A stretch of DNA of 64,000 nucleotides from the NCBI GenBank assembly GCA_036258175.1, contig DATAEE010000333.1, forward strand, positions 1-64,000, in the 5' to 3' direction. The notes below the pieces were generated by a model. The model was not told where the DNA came from, made no database searches, and saw only the letters and a list, made by a program, of their open reading frames with translations. Shown piece by piece: positions 41,348-54,300 of the stretch (its first letter is position 1; each line of letters begins with the position of its first letter). Source of the stretch: DATAEE01 sp036258175. Its GTDB lineage: Bacteria; Acidobacteriota; Vicinamibacteria; Vicinamibacterales; 2-12-FULL-66-21. Made by a program: the position numbers and the translations under genes.

Positions 41348-43801
41348 TTATTCTTCTCTTAAGACAACGATCGGATCGACCCGTGTCGCCCGCCGCGCCG
41401 GCACGTAACACGCGAGGAGCGCGATGGCGGCGATGAAGAGCGTCACCGCCGCCATGGTCGCGGGATCGGTCGGCCTCACGTTGAAGAGCAGCGTGGCGAG
41501 GACGCGCGACAGCAGGAGCGCGCCGACGATGCCGGCCGCGAGGCCGATCCCGGTCAGTTTCGCTCCCTGTTTGAGCACGAGGCCGAGCACGCTCGAACGG
41601 CTCGCGCCGAGCGCCATGCGGATGCCGATCTCGTGGTGCCGCTCCGACACGTTGTACGAGAGGATGCCGTAAGTGCCGATCGCCGCGAGCAGCAGCGCGA
41701 GCCCGGCGAATGCGCCGAGCAACTGCGCGATGAACCGCGGCCGTGCCACCGACTCGCCAAACACGTCGCGCATCGTCCTGAGCTTGACCATCGGCAGCGC
41801 GGGATCCGCTTCACGCACGACCTGACGCAGACTTGGCGCCAGCGCGTCGAGCTCGAGGTCGGAGCGGACCGCGACGTTCATGTTGTTCGGCACGAAGACG
41901 CCGTCGCCGAGCCGTCCAAGCTGCTCGTATAGGAAGTACAACTCGGTGCCGACGGCCTGATCGAGCCCTCCCTGCTTCACGTCCTTGAGGATGCCGACCA
42001 CGAGGAACCACGGCGTGTTCGGTCCGCCCGGTTTGATTCGCCGGCCGACCGGACTCGAGCCTGGATAGAACCGCTTCGCCAGCGCCTCGTTGACGAGCAT
42101 TACTGGCGGTCCACCCGCATCGGTCTCGGTGAAGGTGCGACCCTCGACGACAGGAATGCCCATCGTTTCCACGTATCGCGCCGTGACGGTCTGGTAGTAG
42201 TCGACGTTGGGGATCGGCCCGTCCGGCGGCGGCTTGGCCGTCGATCCCTCGAAGTTCGTGTCGTTCGCGTTGACCAGACGCAGCGGCGGAAGCCCGCTCA
42301 TCGCGGCCGCGCTGTTCACGCCGGGGATTCGGCCGATGCGGTCCAGCACGCGCGTAAAAAATGCCGGCCGCGACGTCGGCTCACGGTACTGCGCGGTCGG
42401 GAGCACGAGGCCGAACGTCGACAGGCGCGCCCGGTTGAAGCCGGCATCCACGTACATCAGGTTCCAGAAGCTGCGCAGCAGCAGGCCGGCGCCCGCCACG
42501 AGGACGACGGCAAGGGCGACTTCGGCCATGACGAGCGCGCTGCGCGTTCGCGCGCGCGCCTTGCCGCCCGTCGTCCGCGTGCCCCCCTCTTTCAGCGCGC
42601 CGTGAAGGACCGTTTCGCGCACGTGCAGCAGCGGCGAAAGTCCGAACAGAAGTCCGGTCAGGACCGCGACGATCAGCGTGAAGATGAGGACGGGCGGATC
42701 GATCGTGATCTGCGCCGCGCGCGGCACGCTGTCGGGATTGGCGGCAAGCAGAAGACGCAACCCCGAGTACGCGAGGCCGACGCCGACGACCGCACCCATG
42801 ATGGCGAGCACGACGCCTTCGGTCAGGAACTGCCGGAGCAGCCTCGTGCGGCTCGCGCCGAGCGCCGTGCGCACCGCGAACTCGCGGTGCCGCGATTCGG
42901 AACGGGCCAGCAGCAGATTTGCGAGGTTCGCGCACGCGATGAGGAGCACGAAACCGACTGCTCCCTGCAGCACCCAGAGCGCCGTTCTCACACCGCCGAT
43001 CATGTCCTCGTGCAGGCTGTCGATCCGGAACCGGTGGTTCTTCGAATCCGGCACGTGCGTGTTCGGCGCGATCTTCGCCCACTGCATGAGCAGCGTCTCG
43101 GTGTCGGCGCGCGCCTGGCCGATCGACACGCCAGGCTTCGTCCGGCCCACGAGATAAAGGAAGTGCCCGCCGCGACCGCCAGGATTCTTGGGATCGAGCG
43201 TCAGCGGCAGCCAGATCTCGACTTTGGCGTCGTGCACGTCGAACCCGGGAGGCATGATCCCGACGATCCGTGTCGGCACGCCGTTGACCGGCACCACGCG
43301 CCCGACGGCACCGCGATCCGCGCCGAACTCCCGCTGCCACAGCTCGTACGACAGGATGGCGACGTCTTCCGCCTCGGGCAGCGTGTCCTCGCGCGTGAAT
43401 TTCCGTCCCACGAGCGGATTCACGCCAAGCACCTCGAGGAGCTCGTGCGTGACGACGATGCTGTTGACGCGGCTCGGCTGCTCGGTGCCGAGGTTGGCCG
43501 CGCCCGCGCGGTAGCCGCCGACGTTCTCGAACGCCTGGTTGTGATCGCGGAACTCCAGGAACTCCGGCGCCGAAATCCAGAACTGATCGAAGCCGAGCGC
43601 CGGGAACTGGCTCGTGATGAACATCAGCCGTTCCGGCTCCGGATACGGCAGCGGCCGTAGCACGACGCCGTTGACCACGCTGAAGATCGCCGTATTGGCG
43701 CCGATGCCGAGCGCGAGGGTCAGCACCGTGACCGCGGCGAAGCCGGGTGCCTTCGCCAGGTTGCGCAGGGCGTAGCGGATGTCCTGGAGGAGTGTTTCCA
43801 T
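41348..43801 (-). CDS. ADOP-family ABC transporter permease (3)
   Basis: 817 residues: METLLQDIRYALRNLAKAPGFAAVTVLTLALGIGANTAIFSV opens the first membrane segment, with FtsX motifs LLIACANLANLLLARSESRHREFAVRTALGAS, the second-half start TRSALVMAEVALAVVLVAGAGLLLRSF, and the C-terminal EIGIRMALGAS and YVPARRATRVDPIVVLREE. Duplicated MacB_PCD/FtsX, no ATPase nearby. It is divergent from the DUF1028 gene across 42 bases. Confidence 0.93.
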   Translation of the reverse strand: METLLQDIRYALRNLAKAPGFAAVTVLTLALGIGANTAIFSVVNGVVLRPLPYPEPERLMFITSQFPALGFDQFWISAPEFLEFRDHNQAFENVGGYRAGAANLGTEQPSRVNSIVVTHELLEVLGVNPLVGRKFTREDTLPEAEDVAILSYELWQREFGADRGAVGRVVPVNGVPTRIVGIMPPGFDVHDAKVEIWLPLTLDPKNPGGRGGHFLYLVGRTKPGVSIGQARADTETLLMQWAKIAPNTHVPDSKNHRFRIDSLHEDMIGGVRTALWVLQGAVGFVLLIACANLANLLLARSESRHREFAVRTALGASRTRLLRQFLTEGVVLAIMGAVVGVGLAYSGLRLLLAANPDSVPRAAQITIDPPVLIFTLIVAVLTGLLFGLSPLLHVRETVLHGALKEGGTRTTGGKARARTRSALVMAEVALAVVLVAGAGLLLRSFWNLMYVDAGFNRARLSTFGLVLPTAQYREPTSRPAFFTRVLDRIGRIPGVNSAAAMSGLPPLRLVNANDTNFEGSTAKPPPDGPIPNVDYYQTVTARYVETMGIPVVEGRTFTETDAGGPPVMLVNEALAKRFYPGSSPVGRRIKPGGPNTPWFLVVGILKDVKQGGLDQAVGTELYFLYEQLGRLGDGVFVPNNMNVAVRSDLELDALAPSLRQVVREADPALPMVKLRTMRDVFGESVARPRFIAQLLGAFAGLALLLAAIGTYGILSYNVSERHHEIGIRMALGASRSSVLGLVLKQGAKLTGIGLAAGIVGALLLSRVLATLLFNVRPTDPATMAAVTLFIAAIALLACYVPARRATRVDPIVVLREE

Positions 43802-43843
43802 AGGCTAGATTAGACGGGATTCGCCGAAAGAAAGGTTGGGCCA

Positions 43844-44596
43844 ATGTCGAGATACCTGATCGTCCTGCTTTTGGGCGCCTTGCCGTTCACTGGTCCTGCC
43901 CTGGCCGCCGCCGGGGACGACCCGATTGCGACGTTTTCGATCCTCGGCTTCGATCCGGCGACCGGTGAGATTGGCGGCGCCGTGCAATCCCGCGTCTTCT
44001 CGGTCGGGAACGGCGTCATCTGGGCCGAGGCCGAGGTGGGCGTCGTCGCCACCCAGGCCATCGTGGACATCAGCTACGGCCGCCAGGCCATCGAGATGCT
44101 TCGTACCAACCGAATGCCGGCCGACATCGTCAAGGAGATCTGGGAGAAGGATCCGGATCCGAGACCCCAGGACTGGACGAAGCAGGGCCGTCAGTTCGCG
44201 GTCATGAACGCAAAAGGGGAGTACGCGGCGTTCACGGGCCCGAAAGCGAGCGCGTGGGCGGGCCACAAGGGCGGAAAGTTCTGCACGGCTCAGGGCAACA
44301 TCCTGGCGGGCGAGGCGGTCGTCGCGAACATGGTCAAGGCGTTCGAAGAGACAACGGGGCATCTGTCGTTCCGGCTGCTCGCGGCGCTGGAGGCGGGACA
44401 GGCGGCGGGCGGCGACACGCGCGGGATGCAATCGGCCGCGATGCAGATCGTCAAGAAGGGCGGCGGCGTCTGGCTGAACAACGACAGCGTCCTGCGTCTG
44501 CAGGTGGACGACAGCCCGGAGCCGATCAAGGAGCTGCGCCGGCTGGTCGAGATCGCGGCAAAGCAACGTGAACGGAGAGCTGGAACAAAGAGGTAG
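43844..44596 (+). CDS. DUF1028 (Ntn-hydrolase-like) secreted protein
   Basis: 250 residues. MSRYLIVLLLGALPFTGPALAA is a signal peptide; AAAGG precedes the ATG. The mature protein opens with DDPIATFSILGFDPATGEIGGAVQSRVFSVG, then VGVVATQAIVDISYGRQAIEML and FCTAQGNILAGEAVVANMVKAFEETTGHLSFRLLAALEAGQAAGGD, all DUF1028 blocks with an Ntn-hydrolase-like layout. No catalytic nucleophile is proven for this family. It is three bases upstream of a small secreted protein and probably cotranscribed with it. Confidence 0.9.
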   Translation: MSRYLIVLLLGALPFTGPALAAAGDDPIATFSILGFDPATGEIGGAVQSRVFSVGNGVIWAEAEVGVVATQAIVDISYGRQAIEMLRTNRMPADIVKEIWEKDPDPRPQDWTKQGRQFAVMNAKGEYAAFTGPKASAWAGHKGGKFCTAQGNILAGEAVVANMVKAFEETTGHLSFRLLAALEAGQAAGGDTRGMQSAAMQIVKKGGGVWLNNDSVLRLQVDDSPEPIKELRRLVEIAAKQRERRAGTKR

Positions 44597-44599
44597 CGT

Positions 44600-45034
44600 A
44601 TGCCGGACAGACGATCGGTAATCGGCGCGGGGCTCGCGGCGGGGATCGGCGCGGCGGCGGGCGCGAGTCCGGAAGCGGCGCCGCAGCAGGCGCAAGAGCG
44701 AAGCCTCGCCGAGATTGCGGCAATGCTCGGGCAGATTCGTCGAGAGCTGCAGACCTCGCGCGAGCAGACGAGCCCGGGCTTCGGCATCGTCGAGACCATC
44801 CGGCAGCATCAGCGGACGTTCCTCAAGGCGACGCAGAAGTATCCGGACTACATCGACGTCGGCATCCGCGCGTGGGAGGCGATCGCCGACTGGCACGCAC
44901 GGTTCGGTCTGCAGTGGAGCGTGACGCGCCAGCCGGACGGACGCTACGCGACGAATTTCAACCTGACGACGATCATCCTGAGGCCGGACCAGTCCGAAGA
45001 GTACGTGAGCCTTCCCTACGACAGCAAAGTTTAG
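44600..45034 (+). CDS. Hypothetical protein with Tat-like signal
   Basis: 144 residues. MPDRRSVIGAGLAAGIGAAAGASPEA has a twin-Arg and a weakly hydrophobic Ala/Gly core, like a Tat signal, though the consensus is incomplete. The mature part is a helix (SLAEIAAMLGQIRRELQTSRE) then EAIADWHARFGLQWSVTRQPDGRYATNFNLTTIILRPD. No family recognised. The GAGG ribosome site overlaps the stop of the DUF1028 gene. It overlaps the amidase by four bases at the 3' end. Confidence 0.7.
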   Translation: MPDRRSVIGAGLAAGIGAAAGASPEAAPQQAQERSLAEIAAMLGQIRRELQTSREQTSPGFGIVETIRQHQRTFLKATQKYPDYIDVGIRAWEAIADWHARFGLQWSVTRQPDGRYATNFNLTTIILRPDQSEEYVSLPYDSKV

Positions 45035-46611
45035 GGCTTTGCGCCGGCGCTCAAATCTGCCGTCGGCAGATATTTCGGCGCTTGTCGGTGTTTCGTCGCC
45101 TGCTCGTACGCGTACGCGAGCTTGAGGAGCGTCGGCTCCGACCAGGCGCGGCCGACGAAGGACATCCCCACCGGCAGGCCGCGCGCGAAGCCGGCGGGAA
45201 CGGTGACGCTCGGATATCCCGCGACGGCGGCCGGCGTCGAGCTGCCGCCGAGAAAATGGTCGCCGTTGACGAGGTCCGTCGTCCACGCCGGGTTCAGCGT
45301 CGGCATCACGATCGCGTCGAGCTTGTGCTTGATCATGACGGCGTCGATCCCCAGACGTCCGCTCAAGCGGCGGTTCCTCGCGAGCGCGTTCAAATACGCC
45401 TTATCGGTCAGCGGTCCTTTCTTTTCCGCCATCTCGAAGAGTTCCTGGCCGAAGTACGGCATCTCGCGTTCCCGCTCGCGGTCGTTGAACGCGATCAGAT
45501 CCGTCAGCGTTCGAACCGGCACCTCCTTGCGCGTCATGAGATACGCGTTGAGATCCGCCTTGAATTCGTAGAGCAGCACTTCCAGCTCGCTCTCGTCGTA
45601 TGCGCCCGCATTCGGCACGTCCGCCGGATCCACAATCACCGCACCTGCGGTCTTGAGGTCGCCTATCGCGGCGTCAATCAGCCGATCGGTGATGGGGCTG
45701 TAGCCGAAGAACCGTTTCCGCGCGACGCCGATCCGCGCGCCCTTCAGACCGTCGGCGGTCAGGAGGGCCGTGTAGTCCTCGTGCGATTTGCCGCGGCTGG
45801 CGAGCGTGTCCTTGTCACGCGGATCCACACCCGTCGTCGCGCCGAGCAGGATGGCCGCATCGCGAACGGTGCGCGTCATGGGACCGGCGGTGTCCTGGCT
45901 GTGCGCGACCGGCACGATGCCGGACCGGCTGACGAGGCCGCGCGTGGGCTTCACGCCGACGAGGCCCGTCACGGCCGATGGACAGACGATGGAACCGTCG
46001 GTCTCGGTGCCGATGCCGGCAACGGCGAGGTTGGCCGAGATCGCCGTGCCGGTGCCGGAGCTGGAACCGCAGGCATTTCGGTCGAGCGCGTACGGGTTGC
46101 GGACCAGCCCGCCGCGGGCGCTCCAGCCGCTCGTGGACTTCGTCGAGCGGAAGTTCGCCCACTCGCTCATGTTGGCTTTCGCGAGGATGACCGCGCCGGC
46201 GGCGCGAAGGCGCTCGACGAGGAACGCGTCGCGGTCCGGCGCCGGCCCCACGAGCGCGAGGGATCCGGCGGTGGTCATCATTCGATCCGCCGTGTCGATG
46301 TTGTCCTTGAGCACGATCGGGATGCCGTGGAGCGGACCGCGCGACCCCTTCTCGCGCCGCTCGCGGTCGAGCGCGTCGGCGATCTCGAGCGCATCTGGGT
46401 TCGTCTCGATGATACTTCTCAGCCTCGGGCCGTTCCGGTCAATTGCCTCGATTCGCGCGAGGTAGCCCTCAACAATCTGGCGCGCCGTGTAGCGGCCGGC
46501 GGCCATGCCGGCCTGCAGTTGATCGATCGTGGCCTCTTCCAGGTCGAGCGGGACGGTCTGTGGGACCAGAAGATTGGCCGCGAGGGCGAGCGCGATCAGA
46601 CTGGAACGCAT
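45031..46611 (-). CDS. Secreted amidase (amidase-signature family)
   Basis: 526 residues from the ATG at 46611, which gives a short signal peptide (MRSSLIALALAANLLVP). The amidase signature triad is present: Lys102 (IVLKDNID), the cis-Ser in ACGSSSGTGTA (184/185) and the nucleophile Ser207 in GTETDGSIVCPS. It hydrolyses amide bonds of small or peptide substrates in the periplasm. The start is 16 bases from the divergent amidohydrolase start, so both promoters must lie within the opposite gene. The C-terminus overlaps the hypothetical gene by four bases. Confidence 0.93.
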   Translation of the reverse strand: MRSSLIALALAANLLVPQTVPLDLEEATIDQLQAGMAAGRYTARQIVEGYLARIEAIDRNGPRLRSIIETNPDALEIADALDRERREKGSRGPLHGIPIVLKDNIDTADRMMTTAGSLALVGPAPDRDAFLVERLRAAGAVILAKANMSEWANFRSTKSTSGWSARGGLVRNPYALDRNACGSSSGTGTAISANLAVAGIGTETDGSIVCPSAVTGLVGVKPTRGLVSRSGIVPVAHSQDTAGPMTRTVRDAAILLGATTGVDPRDKDTLASRGKSHEDYTALLTADGLKGARIGVARKRFFGYSPITDRLIDAAIGDLKTAGAVIVDPADVPNAGAYDESELEVLLYEFKADLNAYLMTRKEVPVRTLTDLIAFNDREREREMPYFGQELFEMAEKKGPLTDKAYLNALARNRRLSGRLGIDAVMIKHKLDAIVMPTLNPAWTTDLVNGDHFLGGSSTPAAVAGYPSVTVPAGFARGLPVGMSFVGRAWSEPTLLKLAYAYEQATKHRQAPKYLPTADLSAGAKP

Positions 46612-46627
46612 GCAGTATGTTAATCCC

Positions 46628-47953
46628 ATGAAAAAGCTGCTGCTGAGCCTGATGCTGGGCGCGGCCGTCTATGCGGCGCAGCCGCCCGACGGCACCGTCG
46701 CCTTCGTCAACGTCAACGTGATTCCCATGGATCGGGAGACCGTCCTCACCGATCAGACCGTCGTCGTCACCGGCGGGAAGATCGCGTCGATCGGCCCGGC
46801 GGCGAAAGCGCAGGTGCCGGCAGGTGCGACGAAAGTGGACGCGAAGGGCAAGTACCTAATGCCGGCGCTCGCCGAGATGCACGCGCACGTGCCCGGCGGC
46901 CAGGCACCCGACGCGGCCGTCGAGCGCGTCATCTTTCTGTATGCCGCGAACGGCATCGGGACCATTCGCAGCATGCTCGGCCATCCGCGCCACATTCCGC
47001 TGCGGGAACGGCTCGCGAAAGGGGAGCTGTTCGGGCCGCGGATGTGGACCTCCGGCCCGTCGTTCAACGGCAACAGCGTGACGAGCCCGGCCGTCGCGAC
47101 GCAGATGGTCAAAGATCAAAAAGCGGCGGGTTATGACTTCCTGAAAATTCATCCTGGTGTCTCGCGCGAATCGTTCGACGCGATGGACTCGACCGCAGAC
47201 AGCCTAGGCATCACGTACTCGGGTCACGTCCCGCTCGACGTCGGCGTGCACCGCGCGCTCGAGGCCAAGTACGCGACGATCGATCATCTCGATGGCTACG
47301 TCGAAGCACTGGCGCCTGCCGGATCTCCGGCCTCGCAGACGTTCGGGCTGAACCTGACGTCGGTCGCCGACGAGTCGAAGATCCCGGACCTCGTGGCGAA
47401 GACGAAGGCGTCAGGCGTCGCGCAGGTCCCGACCGAAATCCTGCTCGAGAACTGGCTCGGCCCGCAGTCCGCGGAGTCGATGGCTGCGTGGCCCGAGATG
47501 AAGTACGCGCAGCCGGGCGAGGTGCAGAAGTGGACCGAGGTCAAAAAAAAGTATGAAGAGTTCCCGCGCGAGGGGCGCGAGAAGCTCATCGCGATCCGCC
47601 GCCGGCTGATCAAGGACATGCACGCCGCGGGCGTCATGATTCTTCTCGGCTCGGACGGGCCGCAGATCTGGAACGTGCCCGGCTTCTCGGCGCACCGCGA
47701 GCTCGGAACGTACGTCGCGGCGGGTCTGACGCCGTATCAGGCGCTTGTCACCGGCACGCGCAACGTCGCCGCCTTCTTCAAGGTCGAGAAGGAGGCGGGC
47801 ACCGCGACGAACGGCAAGCGCGCGGATCTCATCCTCCTCGACGCCAACCCGCTCGCCGACATCACGAACACGATGAAGATCGCGGGCGTGATGCTGAATG
47901 GAAAGTGGATGGCGAAGGAGGAGATACAGAGACGGCTGGACGGAGGTACCTAG
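46628..47953 (+). CDS. Secreted amidohydrolase-family protein
   Basis: 441 residues from the ATG at 46628; MKKLLLSLMLGAAVYAA is a signal peptide. The amidohydrolase pattern is present: VNVNVIPMDRE and GGKIASIGP (beta-sandwich), the metal HxH (EMHAHVPGG), KIHPG with the bridging Lys region, GHVPLDVG and IDHLDGY for the next His residues, and LLGSDGPQIW for the catalytic Asp. The C-terminal beta strands follow (GKRADLILLDANPLADI). It hydrolyses C-N bonds with a divalent metal; substrate unknown. Divergent from the amidase. Confidence 0.93.
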   Translation: MKKLLLSLMLGAAVYAAQPPDGTVAFVNVNVIPMDRETVLTDQTVVVTGGKIASIGPAAKAQVPAGATKVDAKGKYLMPALAEMHAHVPGGQAPDAAVERVIFLYAANGIGTIRSMLGHPRHIPLRERLAKGELFGPRMWTSGPSFNGNSVTSPAVATQMVKDQKAAGYDFLKIHPGVSRESFDAMDSTADSLGITYSGHVPLDVGVHRALEAKYATIDHLDGYVEALAPAGSPASQTFGLNLTSVADESKIPDLVAKTKASGVAQVPTEILLENWLGPQSAESMAAWPEMKYAQPGEVQKWTEVKKKYEEFPREGREKLIAIRRRLIKDMHAAGVMILLGSDGPQIWNVPGFSAHRELGTYVAAGLTPYQALVTGTRNVAAFFKVEKEAGTATNGKRADLILLDANPLADITNTMKIAGVMLNGKWMAKEEIQRRLDGGT

Positions 47954-47977
47954 AGGCCTCAGTCTCCTGCGCGGCCT

Positions 47978-50476
<2,499 letters not shown>

Positions 50477-50546
50477 CGGTTCAAGGTTCAGGGTTCAGGG
50501 TTCAAGGTTGGGTTCTAGGTTCTGGTTCTGGGTTGGTTCCGGGTTC
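50477..50546 (+). repeat. Heptamer array GGTTCAR upstream of ADOP permease 4
   Basis: GGTTCAA, GGTTCAG, GGTTCAG, GGTTCAA, then looser GGTTCTG-type units. It starts immediately upstream of the permease ATG, where a promoter and Shine-Dalgarno would be expected. The rest of the 278-base spacer to 50754 contains one REP-like hairpin and no gene. Confidence 0.8.
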
Positions 50547-50683
50547 TCACCGTGGGATGAGAGGCGAAAAGCGTGCCGGGCGCCGCGGCGCGAATTGGCT
50601 GATAGCGGCCAGTTTTCGGGAGGTTTGGGCTGGTGGTTTGTCCGGCTTCGGGACGAGGCGTCCGGAAGCGGCCGGTTGTGGTG

Positions 50684-50699
50684 CGAGGCTTCAGCCTCG
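50684..50699 (+). repeat. REP-like hairpin 12
   Basis: CGAGGCT, TC, AGCCTCG with GTGG at the 5' foot, in the spacer between ADOP permease 4 and the DinB gene. Confidence 0.78.
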
Positions 50700-50754
50700 T
50701 CGCGGCGACTGTTCAGCCCGGTGGCAATGAACAGCGTGACTCGGCTGCCGTCGC

Positions 50755-51243
50755 TCAATCGACTGGATAATCCAGATCGTCTGTGTCGTTCGGTTTCCCG
50801 ATGCTGCGACACATCGCCAGCACCTGTCCCTGATGATTGAAGATGTGCGTGACGACACGCATGATCACATCCGCCGGCCGGAGCAGCCGTGTCTGGCCTG
50901 GATCGCTTGTCATCCGGCGCAGCGTATTCAACTCGGCCTCGGTGGCGCGTTCGAGGTACGACCGCGTTGCAGATGCCGTCTGCGCGCGGAACGCCTCGAT
51001 GGCCGCTAGATCCGGCAAGTTCGGCAGCGTCGCCTCCTCGTCGTAGCCCCGCGTAACCACGGTTTGCCAGTACACCTCTGCGCCGATCGTGTGTTCGAGT
51101 TGCCGCAGGACCGTGGGGAAACCGAATCCGGGTAACGGCCGGCGCAACTCGTCGGTCGTGAGCGTGCCGCAGAAAGCAATCAGGCGGCGCAGGCTCTCGT
51201 GCGCGCGCGCGTGGACGTCCAACAGGGTTTCTGCGTTGTACAT
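50755..51243 (-). CDS. DinB-family protein (putative metal-binding four-helix bundle)
   Basis: 162 residues: four helices with the DinB/YfiT pattern LLDVHARAHESLRRLIAFCGTLTTDELRRPLPG, VLRQLEHTIGAEVYWQTVV with the first metal-binding His, and DVIMRVVTHIFNHQGQVLAMCRSIG with the HxxxH pair. DinB/YfiT-like proteins use a triple-His metal site for thiol transfer or hydrolysis; substrate unknown. No operon partner. Confidence 0.85.
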   Translation of the reverse strand: MYNAETLLDVHARAHESLRRLIAFCGTLTTDELRRPLPGFGFPTVLRQLEHTIGAEVYWQTVVTRGYDEEATLPNLPDLAAIEAFRAQTASATRSYLERATEAELNTLRRMTSDPGQTRLLRPADVIMRVVTHIFNHQGQVLAMCRSIGKPNDTDDLDYPVD

Positions 51244-51307
51244 GGGGGATACTAAACGAGCATCGCTGGCGTTCTCCCGACTCTGGGAGTGATTGTCCGC
51301 CGCCTCC

Positions 51308-54300
51308 TCACTTGACTGCCGCCCTGATCTGCGCCAGCTCCTTCAGCAGGTCATCGAGCCGGGTCTGCGCTTCCTTCCCAATCTTCTGATCCGCCTGTCC
51401 CACCATCCGCGCGATGTTTGACAGCTGATCGATCAGCATCGGCTGCGGGTACGGACCCTCGGCCGTGACGAGCTTCGCGTGGAGATCCTTGTTCGACTCG
51501 CGGACCATCGCCGCCAGCGCGCGCGCCTCGGCCATTGCGTCGCGCACTTTCAGGAGAAAGGCCGTCTGCTCTTCGAGGTCCGCCTGCGTGACGCCGTCAG
51601 CGGTGACGCGCGGATCGATCCTCACTTCGAGCGGTTTCGCGTCGCTCCAGCTGCCGGCGGTCAGCCGGACCTGGTACTTGCCCGGCGCCACCATCGGCCC
51701 GTCGGCGCCCGAGTGCCGCAGATCCCATACGTATCGGTTGTGACCATCTTTCGTGCCGAGCGCCGCGACCGGTCCGCCGCGGCGGGACGCGCGCATGCCT
51801 TGCCCCGTGCCCTGCGGCGTCGCTGACGGCGGATTGATCGTGCGGATGACGGCGCCCTTCGCGTCGAAGATCTCGAGCTTCACATCTCCGGAAGGCGCTC
51901 CCGCGAGGGTGTAGTCGATGCGGGCGCCGGGGCCGGGATACTCCGGCACGTCCGGCGAGCCGCCGGAGGCCGCATGGCGGGTGCGCCAAGCGACGGCCGG
52001 CGTCAACAGTCGATGGACGGATCCGCCAGCCTGACCGCCTCCGCCAAGGCTACGGCGGTCCGCCGAAGCTTCACGCGAAGGCGGAAGGCTGGCGCCACCA
52101 GATCCATTGCCATTCGGCTCAGACGTGACTGATGTTGCGCCGGCCAGCTGCTGCAGCGGCGTCACGTTGTCCATGATCCAGAACGACCGCCCCATCGTTG
52201 CGATGACGAGATCCTTGCGGTGCACGCGGATGTCCGTGACCGGCGTAGCAGGCAGGTTCTGCTGCAGCGACTGCCAACGGCGGCCGTTGTCGAACGATAC
52301 GAAGCATCCGAACTCGGTGCCGGCGTAAAGCAGGCCCTGGCGATCGGGATCTTCGCGGACAACGCGCGTCGGGTGATCGATGGGGATGCCGTTCGCGCCG
52401 TCGGTCAGCTTCGACCAGCTCTTGCCATAGTCGTCCGTCACATAGATGTACGGCTTCAGGTCGTGCTCGCGAAGGTACCGATACACCGCGACGTACGCGG
52501 ATCCTTTGCGGTGCGGCGAGTCCTCGATGTTCTGGACGCGTCCTCCGAGCGGCAGATCCTTCGGCGTGACGTTCGTCCACGTCTTGCCGCTGTCGCGCGA
52601 CACGTGCACGGGCCCGTCGTTAGCACCCACCCACAGCACTCCGCGTTCGAGCCGCGACTCGACCATCGAGTAGATCGAGCTGTACACCTCTTCGCCAGTG
52701 ATGTCGCGCGTGATCGGCGACCCCGGCACGATCTGTTTGGCCGGCTCGCGCGCCGTGAGGTTGGGGCTGATCGTCGTCCACGTGACGCCTTCATCGGTCG
52801 TCCGATGCAGTACATGCGACGCCTGATAGACCGTCTTCGGATCGTGCGGAGAGACGTGAATGACGGTCTGGCGCGGGAAGCGGAACTTGATGTCGTCCGG
52901 ATCGTGGCCGTAGCGGTTCTGCGGGTAGATCCAGGTGTGCTTCTCCTGGCCGGTCGCGACGTTGTAACGTCCGACCTCTCCCTTGCACGCGCCCCAGATC
53001 ACCGAACCATCGGGCCGTGGATGGATCTGTCCGGTCTCGCAGCCGGGACCCTGCGTCCATGCCTGCGCCGCGTTGTCGTAGCCCCACGAATGCGGCGGCA
53101 GGCTCGGCACGATGATGGTCGAGTTGTCCTGCTGCGGCGCGTAGAGGCGATAGGGGAACTGTTCATCCACCGACACCATGTAGAGCTCCGCGGTGGGCTG
53201 ATTCAGGATCGACGACCATGAGCGCCCGCCGTCGAGCGTCACGTTTGCGCCGCCGTCATTGCACTGGATCGCGATGCTCGGGTTGTCCGGGTTGAACCAG
53301 ATCCCGTGATTGTCCCCGTGCGGCGTCGAGACCTGCGTGAACGTTCTGCCGCCGTCCGTCGACTTGTGCAGCGACAGCTCGTTCACCCAGACTTCGTTCT
53401 CGTTCTTCGGGTTGACGTCGACGTAATGGAAGTAGAACGGCCGCGCGCGCAGGCGCGCGTCGTTGTTCACGTTCTGCCAGCTCGCGCCCGCATCGTCCGA
53501 CTTATACAGGCCGCCCTCGGGACCGGGCGCTTCGATCATCGCGTAGACCACGCGCGGGTTGCTGCGCGCGACGTCGAGATCGATCTTGCCGATCAGTTTC
53601 TGCGGCAGGCCAGCCGACAACTTGTTCCAGGTGTCGCCGCCGTCGGTCGACTTGTAGATACCGCCCTCGGTCGCCGGGCCGCCGCTGACGATGTCCCAGC
53701 CGAGACGGCGGCCGCGATACATGCCGGCGTAGAGCTCGTTCGGGTTCGAGTAGTTGATCGCGAGGATGCGTCCGCCCGTGTCGTCGTTGACGAAGAGCGT
53801 CTTCTTCCACGTCTTGCCGCCGTCGGTCGTCTTGAAGATCCCGCGCTCGGCGTTCGGACCGTACGGCGATCCGAGCGCCGCGATCCAGACGATGTCAGGG
53901 TTGGAGGGATGGACGATCACGGAGCCGATCTGGCCGGCGTCGCGAAGCCCGATGAACTGCCACGTCTTGCCAGCGTCGGTGGACTTGTACATCCCGCGCC
54001 CGATGATCACGTTGCTGCGAATGGCGGCGCTGCCGGTGCCGACGTAGACGACGTCGGGATTTGATTCCGACACGTCGATCGCGCCGATCGACCCGGTCGC
54101 GATCTCACCGTCGCTGACGGGCGTCCAGAGATTGCCGCAACTCTCCGTTTTCCAGACGCCGCCGCCGGTCGCCCCCATATAAAAGGTGCACGGCTTCGAC
54201 CGGACGCCGGCGATGGCCGTGACACGGCCGCCGCGATGCGGGCCGACGTTCCGCCACCGCAGATCCTGGTAGAGCTTGGGGTCGACGGACGGTGCGGTCC

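Noticed and set aside
52107..52328. Short plus-strand frame near the 71-bp hairpin
   Set aside because: Cys/Arg/Ser-rich shadow of the VPS10-like gene with no family resemblance.
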